A stretch of 64,000 nt of DNA from Cercospora beticola. Its lineage: Eukaryota > Ascomycota > Dothideomycetes > Mycosphaerellales > Mycosphaerellaceae. Under the pieces are notes generated by a model that worked only from the letters and a program-made list of their open reading frames with translations, searched no databases and was not told where the DNA came from. This document shows positions 54,254-64,000 of the stretch, one piece after another; position 1 is the first letter of the stretch, and every line of letters begins with the position of its first letter. The position numbers were made by a program, and so were the translations under genes. The stretch covers positions 1,592,001 through 1,656,000 of the forward strand of contig NC_088943.1 in NCBI RefSeq assembly GCF_033473495.1, read 5' to 3'.

Positions 54254-57200
54254 GTTGGCAGTATAGCGCGGCGAAAAGTATGAGCTGAGCAAGCTGAGAA
54301 CACCGATCAAGATCGAGAACTGAAAGTATGTAATGGACAACGTGCTTCGTGGGCGGCAGGTCTTTAAGTGTGCCCACTTTCTGCTGCAGCTACCAACAGA
54401 GGAAGCTCAACCACTCTACCCTGAACGAAGCATGATCGGCTAGTTCCACCGGCCATAAACCGGTAGACCAATGCGAGGCCGGTTATCGCGTGAAGCGGTG
54501 GCCTTCAAGTGCCCGTACGTGGTGCACTGTATCATAGGCACCGGGTTGCAGATGAAGACGATCTCTGTGTCGATCTGGGTCAACAGCGGGAGGAGGTGGG
54601 AAGCGCTGCAGGTCTGACACTTGTGAACTTTGATCTGCATACGTGCTGTCTCCTCCTTAGCCCGGGGACTGTCGCATGCCGTAGTACCTCCTAGTGGTTC
54701 GCGGGATAGTGTCTCTTGGCGCAAGGCTTCGTTGCCACGAGTACGATAGGAGTACTGTAGCTGTGCGACACCCGAGAGGCTAAGCAAGGGTCAGACGTTC
54801 CTTCAGCTCAGCACTAACCGCAGAGCAATGAACAGCCGCAGTCAGGGAAAGAAGTGTCGGCAGTCTCACACGCCATCAGCACTTAAATGAAACATCGGGG
54901 TTGCGTAAGACTAGTCGCGACTCACAGCTGTAATTGACCTGCTGGCGTGATCACTCAACACATATCGAGGCGGTCAGAACATTGTAGCATCCGCTGAGTC
55001 TCTGGATATGGCAGGTCGAGTTCGTGCACAAAGCGTACCTCCGGCGCGTACATAGCGCAACGCCGGCAGCGGCGGACCGAGTCGATGGAGCTCAATGTCT
55101 TGTTCGTGCATGGCGGTTGCTTGTGAGAGTGCTTGTCGTTCTTCGACTGGAGTTGGTGGCTTGGGAGGATCAGCTCCTTCTCAGCCAATAACTAGCGTCG
55201 GGAAAAACAGGCCCTGTTCATCCGCCTCGTCATCTTACTTTCCTTCAATGTGACAGGTTAATAAACAAACCTACAGTGAGGACCACGCCTCTAAATTAAG
55301 ACTGCAGGCGTCTCGGATCAATTTGCGTTCAACTTGAACGAGTACGCATGTGCACTAGGTCAATGAGTGAATATGTTCACATCTGCCCTGTGCTCTAGCC
55401 TCGACTTCCTGTATGCTCATTAGCGTTGTCTAGCCTGAAGCGTGGTGCTTTTGATTTTGTCGTGAAGCTCTTACCTCTCCTCGCCTCCGCATGATACTGC
55501 TAACAGCTTTGCTGCTCAGCAGCGACTGTTCGTCAGAATGGCCACCAGGCTGTGAAAGGCATAGTCACACACACCGGTGCCTGCGCGCTCGCTTCCTCAT
55601 GGATGCTTCCGCCAATCCTACCTCTACGCAGAGACGCGAATGCGAGGTCAGCAGCAGAGGAGGCTACAGCTGCAGAGACTAATGCAAGTTCGGCAGTATG
55701 TTGGCTAGTGCGGATCACCTCACTTTGTTCCACGCCAAGACTGCCAAGCTTTCTTTTCTTCCTCCTGCGAAGCTTCTCTTTGCAATCTGCAACCTGGGCT
55801 GACAATCATAGATCCTGCTTCAGCCACATATAAGTTACGCCGCAGAATCTCTGTATCGCGACAGCGTATGATACTGATTGCCAGCAATAACATGTTAACG
55901 CCACTGATGTCGCGGCTGCAGTCAAAAGCATCCAGGGCTGCTGCCCTAGCCCTGGGACCCTGAGATCGACATTCAGAAGACGGCACAAGGCTGCTGACAG
56001 GACGCCGCACGCGAATCCGAGCAGCACGAATGAAGCGGTACACGTGGTTCTCATTCCCTTTCGCACACATTGTTGGAACGCGAGCTCTGCAATCAGCACC
56101 GAGCCGAGGAACCTTCCGAACCCAACGCTGTCCCACACTGAATCGGGCTTGCCTGAGCTGAGCGAGCTGCATTTCATCAGTGTCTTCGATATCTACTTGG
56201 ACAGGAAGTCAGTATGAATTCTCCCTCTCAGGTGTGACACAAACCGTTGTGTGGATGTGAAACTCGTGGAATGCCTCATTCAAGCCTAAACGTCTCCGCA
56301 ACCACGCAGCGCCACGAGATAACAGAGTTCGACCGAGCTGTCACTGAACGCGACCCACCCAGGTTCCACATTCACATGTTTGTTGCGACCACAAACACGA
56401 AACGACGATCTGCCCTGCTATCATCCCCGCCAGATACCGACGACGAATGTCGATCACATCATGAACTTCCTTGTCCAGCAGGTGTAGCGACAGTGCGACC
56501 GAACGAGGCCAGAATCCAATGCCGATCTAATATGCCCCGGAGATGCCTAGGTGAAGCATTTGGGCAACGAGAGCGCCAGGCAAGGCACGTCACAGAAATG
56601 GTCAGAGTTACATTGTGTCTCGGCTGCTGCGACAGCCACGAGAAGACCCTGCGCCATCTCGCGAGTCTTTCTTGCATTAGGCTGAAGGCCAAGCTGTCTC
56701 TCAGGCTTATCGCAACTTGTCAAATGCTTCTGACGCTGCACCTAAGAGGTAGCGCCTCGGCGAGCGAAAATTGTCGATTCATTTGACTTTGCGGCGGCAC
56801 AATTGCTGCCACCAACGGAGACCAGCCGTTGTCGGTGTTTGAGGGAGCTCTGGAAAGGAATAAGCAGGATGGGATTGGCTGGTGCTGTGAGATGTACAGA
56901 CATCAAAGTCTTGTGGCTTGCAGACGAGGCACTGTTGCTCTTTCCGCCTTGCTGCAATTGGGATACGAGAGTCCAAGACACGGGAGGCTTTTTCGCCTGC
57001 AGCCTTGCATGTGTGAGCTCTGTCAGGTTTCGTATTCTTGTGAATACGGATCTACCCGTTTTTTGCAACAATTTGTACAGAGACTCCAGAATTCTGTATC
57101 AAATCACTGCAGCTCGTATTCTTCCGCCTGCAGTTGCAACATGACCGGAGTACTTTGCAGAAGTAACGCAGTCCACATCGATCGATGTTGGCATGCTCCT

Positions 57201-57963
57201 CAAAAATTGCAACTCTTCCAAATCAGATAACTGAAGTCGTCGTCATACTAGTGCCTCGTCAGCAAAATCCTCCTTCCTTCAGCGTCGTCGCGTCCTCCCA
57301 TCCTTCCGATAATCTAATCAATCCTGTCTTACAACTCAATCACTCCTCTTGAACAGTCATCAAAACGAACAACCAATCGGGGAATCGGTCGGGTTTTGTG
57401 GCTGACTGGCTGTCGCCGTGATCTACGCGGCCCTCGCTCTCCATCCTTGTGGCGTTTTTCAGCAGCAGCGGCAGGAACAGGAGGATGCCGCTTCGAACGT
57501 CACTTCGCGTCTCAGCAGAATTATTAGAGTGTGAGGAATGCGAATGCGGCTTTTTTCAGGGCAGCCTCGCGGATTGCGTATTTGCTGCATTTGTCTTGAG
57601 GAGCTGAGGGTGTTGATGCATTGCATGGGCCGAGGTGCACTGGATTTCCTCGGGTTTTGGCCAGTGTCACGTTTCGGGTTCGTTGTCGGGGTTTCGAGAT
57701 GGCTTCGCTCTGGGGTTCGGATATGTGGGCATCGACCGGCATTGACGCCTGGGACACTCGGAGCGATGGCCGGGCAGTAACAGCTCGAATGGAGAGATCT
57801 GTTGGCATTGCTGTATCGCTGAAAGACGAAACTTGTTCGATAAACATATTTCCTGTGTGTTGTCTTGATTGTATGTGTTAGTCAAAATACTGTTCAAAGT
57901 CGACATCATCGTCATTCTCATTGCCATACCCATTCCCACACAGATTGACACAAGAGATAAACA
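54254..57963. other. Large gene-poor gap inside the polyketide cluster
   Basis: 3.7 kb between the regulator and the FAD monooxygenase, much longer than other gaps in the window. Only a hydrophobic leftward frame (55806-56177) stands out and is listed separately. CGATCAAGATCG near 54303-54314, upstream of the regulator, is a near-palindrome. No transposon ends or tRNA were found. The gap may hold a decayed gene or undetected small genes. Confidence 0.35.
55806..56177 (-). CDS. Hypothetical small membrane protein inside the cluster gap
   Basis: A 123-aa frame from an ATG, with two or three hydrophobic spans: ASFVLLGFACGVLSAALCRL, then WMLLTAAATSVALTCYCWQS, and a weaker one near the start (FGRFLGSVLIAELAFQQC). 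I do not recognise it. The basic turn CVRKGMR followed by a span recalls parts of Pth11-type fungal membrane receptors, but the frame would be only a fragment of such a protein. It could be a small tailoring or transport protein, a remnant of a larger gene, or a chance frame. Codon quality was not measured. Confidence 0.25.
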   Translation of the reverse strand: MKCSSLSSGKPDSVWDSVGFGRFLGSVLIAELAFQQCVRKGMRTTCTASFVLLGFACGVLSAALCRLLNVDLRVPGLGQQPWMLLTAAATSVALTCYCWQSVSYAVAIQRFCGVTYMWLKQDL

Positions 57964-59649
57964 ATGGGCTCAATCGAAGCACCACCGAACAGCATCCTCG
58001 ATGTTGCCATTGTCGGCGCAGGCCCGGTTGGCCTTGCTCTAGCATTGGACCTGGGAAAACGAGGCATACATACCACTGTCTTCGAACGCAAGCCACGAAC
58101 ATCATCACAAATCGAAGCCAAAGCCAGCGTGATCAATGAACGAACAATGGAATATCTCCGCCGTCTTGGCTGTGCAAGAGAAGTCGCAAATTCGGGATAT
58201 CCCAAAGACTTACCTGGCGATACAGTCTTCTGCACGGCGCTGCACGACAAGTACATCGGAAGATTGGAGATGGACTCGGCTGAAAAGCGTGAGCTGCCAG
58301 AGCAAAGTAGTGAGATGCTGCAGAGGTGCCCACAGTGTTGGTTTGATCCAATTTTGGCGAGAGCTGTAGTCAAGCAGAAGATGACTGAGATGAGATATGG
58401 CTTTGAGGTCTCCGGCTGTGAGCAGGATGCGAACGGTGTGACGCTGTTGATCAAGAATGCCGAGACAGGTCTGCTCGATTCGGTCAGGGCAAGATATGTC
58501 GTGGCTTGCGATGGTCCCGGAAGTGCAATCCGCAAGTCGTTGGGCATTGATTTCCAGGGGAAAGACCTTGGACTCATGCTGAGCTCGATCGTCGAAGCCG
58601 ATATCAATGGCAAGCCACCTTTCGGAGCTGCGGCAGAACGATACATGTGCATCGGTACAGAAGGCACGTGGGGGAACTTTACCACGATTGATGGCCGCAA
58701 CCTTTGGCGTTTCGCTGTAGCTGGCATCAAGGAAAGGATTGATCCAAACACTTACGACATCAAACCTCTCGTGAAGAAAGCACTGGGCCGAGATGATATC
58801 GACTTCGACGTTAAGAGGGTCCTCCAGTGGCGGAGATCTCAGTTTACGGCGGATCGATATAACTCCGGAAGAGTGTTTCTTGCTGGAGACTCTGCTCATA
58901 CAATGTCTCCAACTGGTGGCCATGGGTAAGTATCTCTTTTTGCGATCGCGCAATGACACGTACTGACCCGTTGATCAAGAATGAACACCGGTATGGGCGA
59001 CGCTTCTGATCTCAGCTGGATGTTGCAAGCTCTGCTAGAGGGATGGGGCGGACCCAATCTCATCGCAGCATACGAGAAAGAACGTCGTCCCATTGCAGTG
59101 CGAAATGGCCAGACCTCAACCAAGAACTTCGCCATCTGGCAAACTGGCAAAGACAAGATTTTGGATGACACTCCCGAAGGTGAAGATCAGAGACGCATGA
59201 CTGGAGAGAACATGGCGGCAAACATGCGACAAGAGTTTCAGAGTCTCGGGCTTGCACTGGGGTACAACTATGGGGACTCGTCACTAGTTGTGCCAGATGG
59301 TTCTGAAGCCCCAGCTGATGATCCTGAGGTGTATATCCAGACTGCCAGACCAGGTCATCGAGCACCCCACTGCTGGCTCGAGCAAGATAAATCTACTGTC
59401 GATTTGTTCGGCGATGGCTTCGTCTTGTTGCGCTTTGGGCCTGAGTCGGCAGATGATTCACGTTTGGAAGAAGCGGCAGGCAAGGTCGGATTGCCTTTGC
59501 GGTCGATATCCATCTCGTCGAAGGATGCGGCTGAGTTGTACGAGCGTCGACTCGCGCTTGTGCGCCCAGACGGAATGGTGGCTTGGAGAGGCGATTTTCT
59601 GCCAAACAATGTCGACGAACTCGTTGACCGTGTGCGAGGTGTCATTTAA
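57964..59649 (+). CDS. FAD-dependent monooxygenase (phenol hydroxylase type)
   Basis: Exons 57964-58925 and 58980-59649 with a 54-nt intron; the product is 543 aa. Group-A flavoprotein hydroxylase (PF01494). The FAD ADP-binding motif is VAIVGAGPVGLALAL with GAGPVG at 18-23, then E39 in VFERKP. The DG motif is VVACDGPGSAIRKS and the GD motif VFLAGDSAHTMSPTGGHG; splicing joins it to MNTGMGDASDLSWML, the normal continuation. The C-terminal 160 residues match the thioredoxin-like domain of phenol hydroxylases. Such enzymes add a hydroxyl to activated aromatic rings or dearomatise them, which fits an aldehyde-bearing phenolic product of the PKS. It stands in the cluster between the regulator and the exporter. 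Confidence 0.93.
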
Positions 59650-60743
59650 ACATGTAGAGAGATGATTGAAGTACTTTGCAATGTGTGGAGTCCAGCAGAA
59701 TCGGCTCGTTCCCCAGACTCTCGCGATCGTGTTGCGATGTTTGCTCCATAGTGGCACAGCCGCTGGCGGTGTCCCGAAAGAGACAGATCCTGCCTTTATA
59801 ACTGCAACGGAATCCTGCTTTGTCAGGGAAGTGGCTAAACACCAATCAACTGAGATGTCTCTTCGGAGACCTTCCCTTTTGCCATTTGGAAGCCCCTCAG
59901 GTCGTGTGTTCGATTCGTACTGTAAGCACATGAGTGCTGCTTTTTGGCGTTGCTTATGCAGATGGCATCAATCACCATAAGCCTCCTGCCTGCTAATCCC
60001 TGGTATCGGCAGAGCGAAGTATACATGTCCAGCAATATGCTAGCAATCTGCCACCTCTTGCGAAATCGTATCCAAGTGGGCGGAGTATCATCGCAGGCTC
60101 GTTGTCGAAATGTGCACTGTCATTGTCGTCTTTGCCCGCGCTCATCGCCTACAAACCACGTCGTCGCTCTGTACATTTCTGGGCAACGTGATCTCCTACG
60201 ATATCATGTCTCGGGCATCCTCCAAACCCATCTTGCTCCTCGGCAGCCTGCATCTCTTGCTCGTGCCGGTGCATGTTCACCGCCTGCGTCTCTGCCAACC
60301 CCGGCCGACCCGGTGCTGAGTCGATCATGTGTTTGGCATCGAGCGTGTGAAGTGGCCAGTGATCCTTATCTGGAGAGAGTGTGAAGGGTTGTGTTGTTGA
60401 TTGTACGCGTCGTGAGAGACGCGTAGGACACAGGTGAGGTGTCTTGGCAACTCGGGATTTCAATCCACTCCACTCCTCCCTTCATCGATCATCACGCCCA
60501 CTAGCTTCATCACAGCGATTCAGACGCAGCAGTACCAGCGATGTATTGACATAGGACAGGCAAGTACGATTCGTCAAGGCTCATTACGTTCTAGAGACCA
60601 CACACTGTCACATCCTTTGACTACTTGAGGTACTATCACACTCTTCCATCGCCTCTCGATGATGCAACACCAGCTGTGTACTGAGCAGCAGTGCTCTACC
60701 AGCTCCTCATATCGGAGGCCATATCACAATGCCCATCGCTCCC
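59650..60743. other. Convergent spacer between FAD monooxygenase and MFS genes
   Basis: About 1.1 kb. Overlapping short frames only. TGTTCGATTC at about 59907-59916 mimics a tRNA T-loop, but no acceptor stem or A-box pairs with it, so no tRNA is called. Confidence 0.4.
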
Positions 60744-62417
60744 TTACGACTTGGGAGCATTGAGCTTCTTATCCATCTTTCCCCTCCATTGAGGTCCCTT
60801 CTTCTTCAACGCAAGGATGGCCAAGTTGCCGGTAACCCAGCAAAATAGAGCAATCATGGTGCACATCCATCCCGTACCCATGACATCGATCAGAGGCTGG
60901 ACGACCACGGTCGCGATCGTAGCCAAGATCTGTCGCACAAAGTTGTTCAAGGCAACGCCGGCCGAAGACTTCTTGGGCGTGAACTCCGTCAGCATGGTTT
61001 GGACACAGCCGAAGACAAGCATGGCTCCAATGCCGAAGAAAAAGTTGGCAATGCAAGAGACGATCCAGTGGACACCATACTGTGTGACCCAGCCGTACCA
61101 GATCATGGCGGCAGGATAGAGTGAGGCGGCGATCCAGATGTTCTCCTGCATGCGGTCTTCTGGCAAATAGATCGGCTTGCCTTCGGCGTCGTAGCGGCCA
61201 GCTCGTTGAGCGCCACGCTTCATCAAGTAGTCGATCCAGCGGCCTCCAGTCTGGGAAGCAACGGCATAACCCAGCATGGGGGCGAGGTACAGCAGACCGA
61301 CAATGAGAACACTGAAGTTGTATGGCGCTTCGCCATAGTTCGCCTGGATCGCAATGTTGATGACATAGATTGCAGCGAAGCCCAAGCCGCCAGAATATAC
61401 CGTGACCAGAATCGGTGGGTGTCTGAGCAGGCCGAGTGTCTTGACTGGATCGGTGAAGCGTGCGATGACGCTCTTCTTCACCTTCTCACGTCTGGCCACA
61501 GTCTCGGGAAGCAGAAAGACAATGGAGAGGAAGAGAACGCCGCCAAAGATGACGAGAGCCCAGAGTGTGCTTCGCCAGCCGAGTTCCTGGGCCAAGATAC
61601 CACCAATGACAGGCGCGATACCTGGTCCGCAGAGAGGACCGAGGAAGAAGACTCCCATTGCCTTGCCCCGTTCCTTTGGCTCCCAGAGATCTGCGACTGT
61701 TCCCGATCCGACCGCCTGCACAGCGGCCGCAGCACCGCCGGTGAGGATTCGAAACACGATGAGCATCGCAATGTTTACGCTGACCGCGCTGATGACGGAG
61801 AAGATAACGAAGAGCCCGAATGAAGCAATGTAGACTGTTCGTCGGCCCCAGATTTCTGACCAGGAGGCCCTGTCACTAACGTCAGTCCGGATTACCATGC
61901 ATCTGCACTCGGTAATGCACATACCACCACATGGGCGTGAGAGCCATTATCAGCAAGTAGAATGCCAACGACAAGTTGACTACGCTGGGCGAAGTGTCCA
62001 AATCCTCGGCCACGGGACGAAGGGCGGCTGCAGTCAAGTCAGCATTGCACACATGAGCTCGGTCGTGGCGTTGCCAGGCTTACGATAGAAGATCGCGGCG
62101 CCCGTCGAACTCGTCCCAGCGGCGAACGCGAGAATAACGGTCATCATCCACTTCGTGCCATTCTTGTATTCGGAAGGCTTCTCGACCTCAGAAACGATCG
62201 ATAAATTTGCCCAAAGACCTCTGCGCTCGCCTCTAGGCACAGCAACTGGCCCGCTGGGACCTGATTCAGGAGATTCCTGCTTTTCTGTTTGCGCAGAGTC
62301 CGCGTTTTGAGGAGGCTCTGCTTCCACCTCTTTCTCCTCTCGAGTCGAGCTTGCTGTGGTCGAGCTCGCGTCACTTGGATTCTCGCGCGCTGCGGGCATT
62401 TTGGGCTCCTCTGACAT
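60744..62417 (-). CDS. MFS multidrug/metabolite exporter (DHA1 type)
   Basis: Exons 62417-62084, 62027-61925 and 61869-60744; introns of 56 and 55 nt, in phase. The product is 520 aa. An acidic, Pro/Ser-rich cytosolic N-terminus of about 85 residues is followed by 12 predicted spans, starting WMMTVILAFAAGTSSTGAAI. The MFS signature lies between spans 2 and 3 and is completed by splicing (WASWSEIWGRRTVYI). Antiporter motif C is in span 5 (FFLGPLCGPGIAPVIGGILA). The pattern is that of fungal H+-antiport exporters such as those in the cercosporin and related clusters. It probably removes the cluster product, giving self-protection or secretion. An in-frame ATG six codons on (MPAAREN) is an alternative start. 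Confidence 0.92.
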
Positions 62418-63273
62418 TGTGCTCGACTCACTCCAGACCTTGGGACAACACGCTTGCCACCGTCTCCAAATATGCCGTCGACGTTCTGTTTTGGGCAAGT
62501 TCAAAGTGAATCAAAGTCTTGGTATCAAGGACCAAAGATGACTTCAATCAAGAATCGCAGATGCCAAAGAAGATCAAGTTTGCAAACGTTTTTGCAAGCA
62601 AAGCTGCAAGGGAACAAGCAGGGATAGCAGGAGGCGCGTATATCACCACGCTGTTTTCTTCGGGCTTACAGCTTATGGCCCGGGAGACTTGACGTACGGG
62701 GCACGAATTGTCTGTACTTGGGAAGATCATCAAATGATCAACAGCGGACAGCCACGAATCAGCCCGGAATTATTAGGCACTCCAGCTCTCGCTCCCTTAT
62801 CAGACTCCGGTGATCAGCGGACATTCATGCCATTTTGGCAGACACTCGTACAAAAGGCTTGTATGGTGTTCGACTTTGCGCAAACGGGATTTCGCAGCCA
62901 CTTGCGCGGCCCTGCATAAAGCTTGCGACCCGGTGAGAAACTCTCTCACACAGCTTGTATCGAAGATTGCCAATTGAGGTTGTGAAGATCTGCATGTGCA
63001 GGGATTGAATTTCCGCCATGTGGCATACCCCGATGCAAAACCCGATCACGGGATTTCGTGAGCAAATGGCGACGAAGGCACCCCGTGGGCTCCACGACGT
63101 GGGTGCATCGACGTGTTCATCCACGACGGCTTTGAATCGTGTCCTCACTTGGACGCGCTGCCACTGTGAGCGTTTCGCGATTACAGACGAATCTGATGTC
63201 TTGGTATTTCGATCGGTCTACAAGCTGGATACACTGACTTCTTGCAGTAAAGCATTTGCTATGGAACGAGGAA
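62418..63273. other. Intergenic region upstream of the MFS gene
   Basis: About 860 bp with the MFS promoter on the left and the 3' end of the edge gene on the right. No coding frame with motif support. Confidence 0.4.
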
Positions 63274-64000
63274 TCATACTTTGATCACGAGCTTTGTTGC
63301 GCTGACGCCCTTTCGCATTCTGTCGATGCCATTCTGGATGTATTCAAAGCCTTCTCCGACAATCTCGGGGTTGGGCTTTGGTTGCAGGCTGCCATTCGCA
63401 AGTGCCTTTTCCATCCAGTCATGTACGATTTTGTAGACTGGACCAGCTCTCAAAGCAGGAATGCTCACTAGGTAAAATGTTAGCTGATTTTCTTGCAGTG
63501 TTTTCAGAATCGAGGTAGTCTACTCACATCTCTGCGCAACGACGCCCTCTGGAAGCTGGACGTTAGGCGGATTCAACACCGCAGCGATCTTCCGTGGCCC
63601 AGTCGTTTTTGCCAGGATCTTTGCACAAGGCAGGAACGATCTTTCTCGGTCTACAATGGCATCGTACGCTCCAATGACTGTCTTACCATCCAAGGCCGCG
63701 GTGATTTCGCTTTCAACATCTGGCTGAGTATGATCGAACACTTTCGATGCGCCAATCGAACGAACCAGATCATGATTGCGTTTGCTCGCTGTCGTGTAAA
63801 CCTCATAACCCGCGGCTTTGGCCATCTGTATCGCACAGCAACCAACACTCGAGCTACCTCCCCATACCAACAATACAGAGCCTGGCCCGGCAGCTGTTGA
63901 ACTGGTCGCCTCACCACCTAGCGCATTTGTGTGCAGACCCAACTGCTCGGGAACGAAAAGCCCTGCCGCAGCAGTGTCGCATGCCAAAGGCAAAACAGCT
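63274..64000 (-). CDS. MDR-superfamily oxidoreductase / trans-enoyl-reductase-like, 5' end beyond window
   Basis: Partial. An exon from the window edge (64000) to 63528 and a last exon 63467-63274, with a 60-nt intron (GTGAGT, GCTAAC branch, CCTAG). About 220 C-terminal residues are visible. The nucleotide-binding Rossmann part reads VLLVWGGSSSVGCCAIQMAK with KAAGYEVYTTASKRNHDLV and GASKVFDHTQ. The C-terminus ends in a helix-rich segment (EIVGEGFEYIQNGIDRMRKG) and the usual VSATKLVIKV. This is the zinc-less quinone/enoyl-reductase branch (ToxD/LovC-like) common in polyketide clusters. In clusters such proteins often act as trans-enoyl reductases for highly reducing PKSs, though stand-alone roles are also known. 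The N-terminal catalytic part lies outside. Confidence 0.85.

Noticed and set aside
56247..56786. 179-codon rightward frame in the cluster gap
   Set aside because: Composition is not protein-like, with no domain and no sensible start context; regarded as chance.
59907..59916. T-loop-like TGTTCGATTC suggesting a tRNA
   Set aside because: No matching acceptor stem, D-arm or anticodon arm could be folded around it.

Overview
This window is nuclear DNA of a filamentous ascomycete (Pezizomycotina). Genes are dense and lie on both strands. Introns are short (42-106 nt), with GTAAGT-like donors and CTGAC/CTAAC branch points close to the AG. The gene families are fungal: sphingolipid C9-methyltransferase, quinate-type 3-dehydroshikimate dehydratase, a fungal TERT, a SAT-containing non-reducing PKS and an AflR-like regulator. 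A plant-associated dothideomycete would fit, but that is inference. No prokaryotic feature, CRISPR array, rRNA or convincing tRNA was seen.

Layout. 1-6.1 kb: APH-like kinase, 3-dehydroshikimate dehydratase, RING-H2 protein and sphingolipid C9-methyltransferase. 6.3-10.6 kb: a small spliced membrane protein and two tandem, diverged C2H2 zinc-finger genes; the second has lost a zinc ligand. 11.7-19.2 kb: housekeeping genes (eIF2B gamma, a Pex22-like peroxin, COQ10, a tRNA m3C methyltransferase) and an F-box gene broken by an 8-bp tandem duplication. 20-27 kb: an accessory stretch with an orphan 377-aa protein, a secreted heme-thiolate peroxidase, a decayed reading frame and a small bZIP gene. 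28.9-40.6 kb: conserved core genes MCM7, pyridoxamine-phosphate oxidase, telomerase reverse transcriptase and a TBC-domain protein that lacks both catalytic fingers.

42.9 kb to the right edge: a polyketide gene cluster. Its backbone is a 2329-aa non-reducing PKS (SAT-KS-AT-PT-ACP-ACP-R) with no C-methyltransferase domain and a reductive release domain. Around it lie a divergently transcribed P450, an AflR-like Zn2Cys6 regulator, an FAD phenol-hydroxylase-type monooxygenase, a DHA1-type MFS exporter and, running off the edge, an MDR/enoyl-reductase-like gene. The inferred flow is as follows. The PKS makes an aromatic chain without C-methyl groups and releases it as an aldehyde. The FAD enzyme and the P450 oxidise it, the MFS protein exports it and the AflR-like protein switches the cluster on. 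The SAT domain and the MDR gene at the edge leave open a partner highly reducing PKS just beyond position 64000.

Multi-exon models were built by matching splice signals with reading phase and protein-family continuity. Exon coordinates are given in each entry.
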